From positions 1 through 5,479 of the forward strand of contig DJPC01000154.1 of NCBI GenBank assembly GCA_002439665.1: a DNA stretch of 5,479 nucleotides, in the 5' to 3' direction. This stretch comes from Dialister sp. UBA6422. GTDB taxonomy: Bacteria > Bacillota > Negativicutes > Veillonellales > Dialisteraceae. Both the position numbers and the translations under genes were made by a program. This document shows positions 1 through 4,301 of the stretch, piece after piece. The first letter of the stretch is position 1. Every line of letters starts with the position of its first letter. The notes beneath the pieces are model-generated. The model did no database searches and was not told the origin of the DNA. It saw only the letters and a list, made by a program, of their open reading frames with translations.

Positions 1-1612
1 GAATCTGTTGACGGAGGGGGAGAACCGAGTAAGGCGCTACAGAGAATTCGTCTACCCCCATGCGGAGGAAGGTTTCTGTAATAGAAAGATCGCTTCCCAG
101 TTCGCCGCACATGCCGACCCAAATGCCTGCTTTGTGGGCATTATCAATGGTCATCTGGATAAGTTTCAATACAGCCGGATGATGGGGATTGAAGAAATCA
201 GATAAGGTACGGCTGGTTCTATCTACAACCAAGGTGTACTGGGAAAGGTCATTGGTCCCGATGGAGAAGAAATCCACTTCTTTAGCCAGTTTGTCACTGA
301 TGAGTGCTGCAGCTGGAGTTTCTACCATGATACCCACTTCCATGTGATGGTCATAGGCAATTCCCTTTTTATCTAATTCCATTTGTACTTCCGTTAAGAT
401 TTCCTTAGCCTTCCATACTTCCCATACGGAGGTGATGAGTGGGAACATAATCGCTGCTTTGCCGTATGCACTGGCGCGAAGGATGGCACGAACCTGGGTC
501 TTGAAGATTTCTGGACGCTTCAGAGAAATACGGATGGCTCTCATGCCAAGAGCTGGGTTTTCTTCTTTTGGAAGATGGAAAGCAGAGGCTTCTTTATCGC
601 CACCAATATCCAAAGTACGGATGATGACCCGTTTGCCAGCCATGGTTTCAATGGCTAATTTATAAATATTGAATTGTTCTTCTTCACTGGGGAGGGTATC
701 GCGGCCCATGTAAATAAATTCACTGCGGAAAAGTCCGATACCTTCTGCGTCATTCTTGAGTACAGCGGCTAGATCAGAAGCAGAAGATACATTGGCTGCC
801 ACTTCTACCTGGCGGCCATCCTTGGTCTTGCTAGGTACACCTTTCAGTTCCTGGAGCAAGTCTTTGAGGCGAATGCTTTGTTCCTGCTTTTCCTTCATCA
901 CTGCCAGAATTCCTGCCGTAGGTTCCAAATAAACGGCACCAGAGTAACCATCAATGACAGCGGTTTTACCATCGTAGGACATATCTACATCGGTTTTTGT
1001 ATCCACAATGGCAGGTACTCCTAAAGCACGAGCCAAAATGGCGGTATGAGAATTGGGGGTGCCTCCCTTGGTGACAAATCCTAAGATTTTTTTGGTGTCC
1101 ATCTGGATGGTTTCGCTAGGGGTGAGGTCGTCCGCATAGAGGATGCAAGGATCATCGGTGCTGTACATGGCCTGTTTCTGCTGCAAAGTGCGGAGGAGAA
1201 TGCGAGAGATTTCTTCCACATCTGCTACATGGTCTGCCATGTAGGCATCGCCGTCAGATCCATATACTTTGCTGAAGTTCTGCTGTGTCTGAGAGACGGC
1301 ATATTCTGCATTTACACTCTGTTTGCGGATCATGGATTTTACGGCATCTACAAATTCAGAGCTAGTGAGCATTTGCTGGTATACTTTGAAAATCGATGCA
1401 TTATCCAGACCTACATGGGAAACAGCTTCTTGATAAAACTGATTCATTTTCACGCAAGCACTGTTTCTGGCAGAATCAAAACGAGCCACTTCTGTTTCTG
1501 GCTGATCCACAGTCACTTTCTTGGTGTCTGTATCTTGATGACGGAAAATACGGAGTGGTCCAATGGTGACCATTCCGGAAATACTTTTACCATTGATTTG
1601 TAACATATCCAT
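1..1612 (-). CDS. ptsI: Phosphoenolpyruvate-protein phosphotransferase (PTS enzyme I), 3' end cut off
   Basis: Cytoplasmic first enzyme of the sugar phosphotransferase system: it takes phosphate from PEP onto a histidine and passes it to HPr. Read on the minus strand, the frame is open from 1612 to the window edge (537 codons). The family is about 570-575 residues, so roughly 40 C-terminal residues lie outside. Visible landmarks, numbered from the 1612 start: the swivelling-domain active His189 in GGTPNSHTAILAR; PEP-binding Arg296 in GIGLFRSEF; Arg332 in IIRTLDIGGDK; Asn454-Asp455 in SIGTNDLSQYT; and the catalytic Cys502 in GMCGELGSD. These numbers coincide with those I recall for E. coli EI. 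The N-terminal HPr-binding region ends in HVADVEEISRILLR. ATGs at 1615, 1612 and 1606 are in frame behind AGGAAAGG (1625-1618). I chose 1612 for spacing, but 1606 (MLQING) is also plausible. The histidine loop lacks the common GGRTSH form and resembles the GSTNSH variant seen in some Firmicutes. No ptsH lies just upstream; cobO does. Also called ptsP in some annotations. Confidence 0.97.
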   Translation of the reverse strand, partial: MDMLQINGKSISGMVTIGPLRIFRHQDTDTKKVTVDQPETEVARFDSARNSACVKMNQFYQEAVSHVGLDNASIFKVYQQMLTSSEFVDAVKSMIRKQSVNAEYAVSQTQQNFSKVYGSDGDAYMADHVADVEEISRILLRTLQQKQAMYSTDDPCILYADDLTPSETIQMDTKKILGFVTKGGTPNSHTAILARALGVPAIVDTKTDVDMSYDGKTAVIDGYSGAVYLEPTAGILAVMKEKQEQSIRLKDLLQELKGVPSKTKDGRQVEVAANVSSASDLAAVLKNDAEGIGLFRSEFIYMGRDTLPSEEEQFNIYKLAIETMAGKRVIIRTLDIGGDKEASAFHLPKEENPALGMRAIRISLKRPEIFKTQVRAILRASAYGKAAIMFPLITSVWEVWKAKEILTEVQMELDKKGIAYDHHMEVGIMVETPAAALISDKLAKEVDFFSIGTNDLSQYTLVVDRTSRTLSDFFNPHHPAVLKLIQMTIDNAHKAGIWVGMCGELGSDLSITETFLRMGVDEFSVAPYSVLPLRQQI

Positions 1613-1692
1613 CATTTCCTTTCCTGTATGTCATTTGAAAATCAAACGAAGGGAGAATCAAGTAAGATGTGAGAACAGGTAGAAAGTACTAT

Positions 1693-1739
1693 ATAAAGCG
1701 CCACCATACTCCTTTATAGCATGCAGTATGGCACTTTAT
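1693..1739 (-). repeat. Interrupted inverted repeat between cobO and ptsI
   Basis: On the plus strand the left arm is ATAAAG (1693-1698), CG, an extra CCA (1701-1703), then CCATACT (1704-1710). The right arm is AGTATGG (1725-1731), CA, CTTTAT (1734-1739). As minus-strand RNA this gives a 15-bp stem with a 3-base bulge and a 14-base loop. Position 1733/1699 is a U-G pair in minus-strand RNA but an A-C mismatch in plus-strand RNA, which favours a role in the minus-strand transcript. It lies downstream of the cobO stop and upstream of ptsI. The 3' arm is followed by an AU-rich but not U-only stretch, so it is at best a weak terminator. It could instead be an operator or part of the ptsI leader. 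A weak TTGAAA -35-like box (1768-1763) lies upstream, but I see no convincing -10 partner. Confidence 0.5.
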
Positions 1740-1781
1740 GATTTATGTACTACGACCTTCATTTTCAATGTCTTACTCTTT

Positions 1782-2357
1782 TTAGTTTTCAATGCCCTTT
1801 CGGCAGAGGACGCCTTTATCATAATAGTGCCGAATTTTTTTCATTTCTGTAATGAGGTCAGCAGCATCTAAAATGATTTTAGGTGCATTACGACCGGTGA
1901 AAACCAATTCTGTTTCCGGGCTTTTGGCAGCAAGAATACGTTTGGTGTCTTCTTCAGTAGCCAGGTCATACCAGTAGGCCATATTATATTCATCTAAAAT
2001 GACCAGGTCATAGGCTCCAGATACGGCTTTCACCGCATCATCTACCCCTTTAAGCACCATATCTCGATAATCCTTTGGCGGATGTCCTGGGGGATAGACG
2101 GTCAGTTGATCGCCCCATGCTTTGATTTCTTCTTCTGTAAGCATGCCCTCTTTGGCAATAAAATAAGGCTTCCCCAGGGTAATCAATGTGATACCTGGTA
2201 GATTTTGAAGGACCTTTTGTTCAGAATAGGCCAGAGATTTCATAAATTGAATGATGCATACTTTTTTTCCTGCACCTATAGCACGGATAGCCAGTCCAAT
2301 GGCAGCTGTCGTTTTACCTTTGCCATCACCTGTGTAGACTTGGATATAGCCTTTCAT
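1782..2357 (-). CDS. cobO: Cob(I)yrinic acid a,c-diamide adenosyltransferase (CobA/CobO/BtuR family)
   Basis: Cytoplasmic enzyme that transfers the 5'-deoxyadenosyl group of ATP to the cobalt of reduced corrinoids, in coenzyme B12 synthesis or salvage. The 191-residue protein opens directly on the first beta strand and the P-loop (GDGKGKTT, residues 10-17, the form typical of this family). Then come VILDEYNMAYW (119-129, the Walker B-like acidic motif), ELVFTGRNAP (150-159, strand with TGR), the DAADLITEM helix (164-172) and the C-terminal KGVLCRKGIE (181-190). It lacks the N-terminal extension of the Salmonella enzyme, as is usual in Firmicutes. Residues about 83-100 (VYPPGHPPKDYRDM region) form a longer linker than I recall for many relatives. 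The start at 2357 is well supported by AAGGAGGT (2371-2364) six bases upstream. No other cobalamin gene is in the window, so whether it serves de novo synthesis or salvage cannot be told. It has its own promoter at 2550-2522. Confidence 0.95.
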   Translation of the reverse strand: MKGYIQVYTGDGKGKTTAAIGLAIRAIGAGKKVCIIQFMKSLAYSEQKVLQNLPGITLITLGKPYFIAKEGMLTEEEIKAWGDQLTVYPPGHPPKDYRDMVLKGVDDAVKAVSGAYDLVILDEYNMAYWYDLATEEDTKRILAAKSPETELVFTGRNAPKIILDAADLITEMKKIRHYYDKGVLCRKGIEN

Positions 2358-2361
2358 AGTA

Positions 2362-2379
2362 AGACCTCCTTAGGAGTCT
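2362..2379 (-). promoter_or_regulatory. Hairpin burying the cobO Shine-Dalgarno
   Basis: The 18 bases just upstream of cobO are almost self-complementary. In the minus-strand RNA, AGACUCC (2379-2373) pairs with GGAGGUCU (2369-2362), with one bulged G and a UAA loop. The 3' arm and loop contain the whole SD AAGGAGGU (2371-2364), so the folded form should hide the ribosome binding site. This is direct base complementarity; that it regulates translation is inference. No B12-box sequence typical of cobalamin riboswitches is visible upstream. Confidence 0.5.
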
Positions 2380-2397
2380 GATATAGGCTCATGGCTG

Positions 2398-2422
2398 TTC
2401 TAAAGAAACCGGTTCCTTAGAA
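2398..2422 (-). promoter_or_regulatory. Leader hairpin upstream of cobO
   Basis: UUCUAAGGAA (2422-2413) and UUCUUUAGAA (2407-2398) form a 10-bp stem around a 5-base CCGGU loop in the minus-strand leader. The single non-Watson-Crick position is a G-U pair in minus-strand RNA and an A-C mismatch in plus-strand RNA, consistent with selection on the cobO transcript. A further 5-bp CCACC/GGTGG pairing lies just upstream. It is not followed by a U-tract, so it is not a terminator. Confidence 0.4.
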
Positions 2423-2458
2423 ATCCATTTGTTCCACCTATGCCTTTCTAGTATTGGT

Positions 2459-2507
2459 GGTAGATACTTGATGAGTCATTTTTGAAATCACCCATTGAGT
2501 GTCTACT
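2459..2507. repeat. 49-base palindromic element in the cobO upstream region
   Basis: Symmetric inverted repeat centred on 2483. Bases 2459-2476 are opposite 2490-2507, and ATTT/AAAT (2478-2481 with 2485-2488) continues the stem. In plus-strand RNA the only internal mismatches are 2474/2492 and 2477/2489, with several G-U pairs. In minus-strand RNA those G-U pairs become A-C mismatches, so the fold is weaker there. It falls in the first part of the predicted cobO leader. It could be a leader structure, an operator, or the trace of a plus-strand RNA; nothing else in the sequence decides. Confidence 0.35.
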
Positions 2508-2521
2508 TAAACTACATGCAT

Positions 2522-2550
2522 ATTATACAATATTTATTAAAAGTTGTGAA
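2522..2550 (-). promoter_or_regulatory. Predicted sigma-A promoter for cobO
   Basis: Read on the minus strand, TTCACA (2550-2545, five of six matches to TTGACA) is separated by 17 bases from a perfect TATAAT (2527-2522). Transcription would begin near 2515, giving a leader of about 158 bases before the cobO ATG. It lies downstream of the terminator of the VTT gene, so cobO should be its own transcription unit. Confidence 0.7.
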
Positions 2551-2693
2551 TTGGGGGAAATGAAAGTTTAAAAAGGAAAAGGCCGTTTTCTGGGGTTGGC
2601 TGGATCTAAATAGGTAGGAAATTTTCTCATTATAAAACCTGGGAGGTTAGGACTTGTATGAGAAATAGGTATGGCATATGGACATGAGCAATC
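2551..2693. other. Intergenic stretch with no recognised gene
   Basis: Lies between the cobO promoter and the terminator of the VTT gene. I find no credible coding frame. Two minor signals are a short AACCT/AGGTT hairpin near 2637-2649, followed on the minus strand by TTTTAT, and a GAAAA/TTTTC hairpin near 2576-2590, followed on the minus strand by CTTTTT. Either could be a weak backup terminator, but the stems are only about 5 bp. Confidence 0.4.
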
Positions 2694-2725
2694 AAAAATG
2701 AGATGTACCTAAGTACATCTCATTT
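2694..2725 (-). terminator. Rho-independent terminator of the VTT membrane protein gene
   Basis: Perfect 13-bp inverted repeat: AAATGAGATGTAC (2696-2708) and GTACATCTCATTT (2713-2725), with loop CTAA. In minus-strand RNA the 3' arm runs into a U-tract (2698-2694). The TGA stop codon (2722-2720) of the upstream gene lies inside the 5' arm, so terminator and gene end overlap. This separates the gene transcriptionally from cobO. Confidence 0.8.
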
Positions 2726-3406
2726 CTGGTTGTCCTGTTGTTTTTTTCTATGCCAGCGGTGAAGAATGCATCCACCGATGACAAGTACGAGGAGGATCAT
2801 AAACCTGGTACTATGTTCTGAAAAATAAATGAGGTCGTGCCCCAGTACCACTTCTATCACCACAGAAGGAATTTTACCAATAAAGGTAGCTTTAAAATGT
2901 TCTTTGGTGGTGAGCTTACTGAGCACAGCCACTGCGGTAAAGAGAATATTAGGCGAGTAAGGGATGGCTCTTGCAAGGGCCATATTTTTTACACTACTAT
3001 ATTTATCAAGTTTAGTTAGCATATGGCGCTGCTCGATAAATTTCCGGGCTTCTTGACGGAAGAAGATGCGTCCGATATGAAAACTGATTTCGATACCTGC
3101 CACTTCGCCGATCCAAGAAACGAGAAGCCCTGGGATCAAACCAAAAAGAGCGCCATTCACAGTCAAAAAGGGAATGGTAGGAATACCGAATACATTACAG
3201 AAAATCAAAAGTCCGATACTGACCGCGAAGGCTCCATAGCCAAAGGAGGAAATATAATCACCCAGACCGTCGATATCACCAGCTAAGGTAAGGTCAACCA
3301 TTTGTGTATAAAATTCAGGGTAATAGGTTTTTCCAATATATATAGAAATGGCAGCAGCAATAACCAGGACCGCCATGCCTATAATTTTTTTATATTCATC
3401 AATCAT
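2720..3406 (-). CDS. TVP38/TMEM64 family (VTT domain, DedA superfamily) membrane protein
   Basis: Predicted integral membrane protein of 228 residues. A first hydrophobic helix covers about residues 8-25, followed by a polar linker to about 55. The VTT core then runs from about 58 to 195, with the two halves typical of the family: FGIPTIPFLTVNGALFG followed by a Gly-rich helix and a HIGRIFFR end (73-117), then ALARAIPYSPNILF (143-156) with a second re-entrant segment to about 195. A last helix (about 202-215) is followed by a basic tail, RWHRKKQQ. Family members act in membrane homeostasis, and some are linked to phospholipid scrambling; the substrate here is unknown. I chose the ATG at 3406 because AAAGGG (3419-3414) sits 7 bases upstream. 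The frame is open further, to a GTG at 3445, without a good ribosome site. It has its own promoter (3592-3564) and terminator, so it is probably monocistronic. Confidence 0.88.
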   Translation of the reverse strand: MIDEYKKIIGMAVLVIAAAISIYIGKTYYPEFYTQMVDLTLAGDIDGLGDYISSFGYGAFAVSIGLLIFCNVFGIPTIPFLTVNGALFGLIPGLLVSWIGEVAGIEISFHIGRIFFRQEARKFIEQRHMLTKLDKYSSVKNMALARAIPYSPNILFTAVAVLSKLTTKEHFKATFIGKIPSVVIEVVLGHDLIYFSEHSTRFMILLVLVIGGCILHRWHRKKQQDNQK

Positions 3407-3410
3407 AAGT

Positions 3411-3472
3411 ATACCCTTTAATTGTCTAGCACTCAAGAAATACACATTAAAAGCAGCATCAAAGTAGGGTAT
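3411..3472 (-). promoter_or_regulatory. SD region with a complementary upstream strand
   Basis: In the leader of the VTT gene, AUACCCU (minus-strand RNA, 3472-3466) is perfectly complementary to AGGGUAU (3417-3411), which carries most of the SD AAAGGG. The two 7-base arms are 48 bases apart. A switchable block on translation is conceivable. The complementarity is seen; the function is inferred and could be chance. I recognise no known riboswitch class in this 150-base leader. Confidence 0.3.
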
Positions 3473-3563
3473 GGCCTCACAGCGATGCAGGATAAATGGG
3501 GATTGTATCAGATGAAATCATTTGTTTATAAAGAAAATAGTTTTTTTACACTATGACTAAGTT

Positions 3564-3592
3564 ATTATAATACATAAAATAAGATTGAGCAA
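3564..3592 (-). promoter_or_regulatory. Predicted sigma-A promoter for the VTT membrane protein gene
   Basis: On the minus strand TTGCTC (3592-3587) lies 17 bases before a perfect TATAAT (3569-3564). The start would be near 3557, leaving a leader of about 150 bases. An overlapping TATAAT is also present on the plus strand (3566-3571), but its best -35 (TTTACA, 3545-3550) is only 15 bases away. Confidence 0.65.
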
Positions 3593-3802
3593 CATGAAAA
3601 GAGTAAGGCGCTTGCATGAGAAATGATGGTGGTATCCCATCATCGCTTAGGGTGTGGCAGAGGACTATCGTGATAGGGTGTCAAGGTGGGCACTACGCTT
3701 TCCTCTTTTTTCCATCAAAAAGGGATGAGGGCTTTGTATATGGCAGCTTTTTGCATTTCTGACTTTGCACTCCTTCCTTCTCGATGCTTTTTAAACTTTC
3801 TC
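3593..3802. other. Divergent intergenic stretch with no recognised gene
   Basis: Lies between the promoter of the VTT gene and the valS promoter. The only short frames lack good ribosome sites and resemble no protein I know. A 7-bp perfect hairpin, ATGATGG/CCATCAT (3623-3629 with 3637-3643, 7-base loop), is present. The second half (about 3698-3802) is pyrimidine rich on the plus strand, with several T-runs. I see no further function. Confidence 0.4.
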
Positions 3803-3831
3803 TTGCATTTCATTTTGAACCCTGCTATTAT
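3803..3831 (+). promoter_or_regulatory. Predicted sigma-A promoter for the T-box/valS transcript
   Basis: TTGCAT (3803-3808) and TATTAT (3826-3831) with a 17-base spacer; start expected near 3838, just before the T-box leader. An alternative pair, TTGAAC (3815-3820) with TATATA/TATAAC around 3837-3844, would start a few bases into the leader and is less well spaced. Confidence 0.65.
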
Positions 3832-3844
3832 ACTTGTATATAAC

Positions 3845-4053
3845 AAAAAGCAAAGATGGGAAGAAGCTATGAAATTTCTCTAAGAGAGCTGCTGGTGGTG
3901 TGATAGCGGTAGAAAGGAAATAGCAAGTCACCCCGGAGCTGGCAGCAAAACTGTCCGTGGCACGCGTTAGGTGTAATGAGCGATCATTGTATGATTATTT
4001 AGGTGGTACCGCGGAAGCACTCTTTCGTCCTATAGGGATGAAGGAGATTTTTT
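3845..4053 (+). ncRNA. T-box riboswitch (tRNA-Val responsive) in the valS leader
   Basis: T-box leaders sense uncharged tRNA and allow read-through into the synthetase gene. The diagnostic core AGGTGGTACCGCG is at 4001-4013. Its UGGU (4004-4007) would pair with the ACCA end of a tRNA whose discriminator base is A, as in tRNA-Val. Stem I begins around GATGGGAAGAAG (3855-3866), followed by the typical AGAGAGCTGCTGGTGG. GCTGC (near 3888-3892) pairs with GCAGC (3942-3946), and GGTG with CACC (3929-3932). GCTATG (3866-3871) pairs with CGTGGC (3956-3961), which places GTC (3953-3955), a valine codon, in the specifier loop. That placement is my inference from the fold. In the antiterminator AGG and GCG (4001-4003, 4011-4013) pair with CGTCCT (4026-4031), around the UGGUACC bulge. 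This is exclusive with the terminator at 4020-4053. Confidence 0.93.
4020..4053 (+). terminator. T-box intrinsic terminator
   Basis: CTCTTTCGTCC (4020-4030) pairs with GGATGAAGGAG (4036-4046), 11 bp including two G-U pairs, with a 5-base loop and then six T (4048-4053). Its 5' arm overlaps the antiterminator strand CGTCCT (4026-4031), so tRNA binding upstream should prevent it from forming. Confidence 0.9.
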
Positions 4054-4054
4054 A

Positions 4055-4276
4055 TTGTTAGGTAGTGGTTGTTGGTTATTTGTTGTGGGTTTACACTCCC
4101 TGTCCATTTTCTTACTTTAGCACAAATACAAAGTCTCATTGGTTTAAGGGTTACATGATATCGTAAACCGTATAACCCCTAAACCAATGGGAGTTTGAAA
4201 TCTGTACTAATGATATATACGGACACGGGACGTAAACCCCAAAACCAAAACCCAAACAACCAACAACAGACAACAA
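4055..4276. repeat. Giant imperfect inverted repeat between the T-box and valS
   Basis: Between the T-box terminator and the valS ribosome site lies a stretch whose two ends are complementary. Arm pairs from outside in: TTGTT (4055-4059) with AACAA (4272-4276); GTTGTTGGTT (4068-4077) with AACCAACAAC (4258-4267); GGGTTTAC (4087-4094) with GTAAACCC (4232-4239); TCCC with GGGA (4097-4100, 4227-4230); TGTCC with GGACA (4101-4105, 4221-4225). A second strong hairpin (4129-4197) sits at the centre. The left arm is almost only G and T, and the right arm has a run of only A and C (4234-4268). No coding frame or transposase is present. It could be a MITE-like insertion, a repeat family of the host genome, or an RNA structure in the valS leader. 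Confidence 0.65.
4129..4197. repeat. Central 25-bp hairpin of the giant inverted repeat
   Basis: Positions 4129-4153 and 4173-4197 are complementary base for base without gaps, apart from mismatches at 4133/4193 and 4147/4179 and one G-U pair. The core is CATTGGTTTA (4137-4146) with TAAACCAATG (4180-4189) and GGGTTA (4148-4153) with TAACCC (4173-4178). The 19-base loop contains GATATC. The stem is not followed by a T-run, so it is not a conventional terminator for valS. Confidence 0.75.
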
Positions 4277-4301
4277 GTATTAATTTTAGGAGTTGAAGTA
4301 A

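Noticed and set aside
1229..1603. 124-codon open frame on the plus strand
   Set aside because: Lies entirely antisense to ptsI, whose conserved motifs are continuous; no family resemblance and no ribosome site.
1616..1781. CcpA cre operator or CAT/PRD-type antiterminator site for ptsI
   Set aside because: No good match to a cre consensus or to a ribonucleic antiterminator; only the bulged stem-loop is present.
2358..2560. Cobalamin riboswitch upstream of cobO
   Set aside because: Expected from context, but no B12-box-like motif is visible and the predicted leader is too short for the full class; left as an open question in the findings.
3023..3286. 87-codon open frame on the plus strand
   Set aside because: Antisense to the VTT membrane protein gene; low-complexity polar translation, typical of a shadow frame.
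3629..3638. TGGTGGTATCCC-like resemblance to a T-box core (second T-box?)
   Set aside because: Only a few bases match, there is no stem I upstream or terminator with T-run downstream, and the bases belong to a simple ATGATGG/CCATCAT hairpin.
3616..3759. Short ATG frame of about 47 codons in the divergent gap
   Set aside because: Weak AAGGCG upstream, no recognisable protein, and composition unlike the neighbouring genes.
3686..3883. 65-codon open frame on the plus strand
   Set aside because: Runs through the valS promoter and into T-box stem I, has no SD, and its hydrophobic look comes from the T-rich tract.
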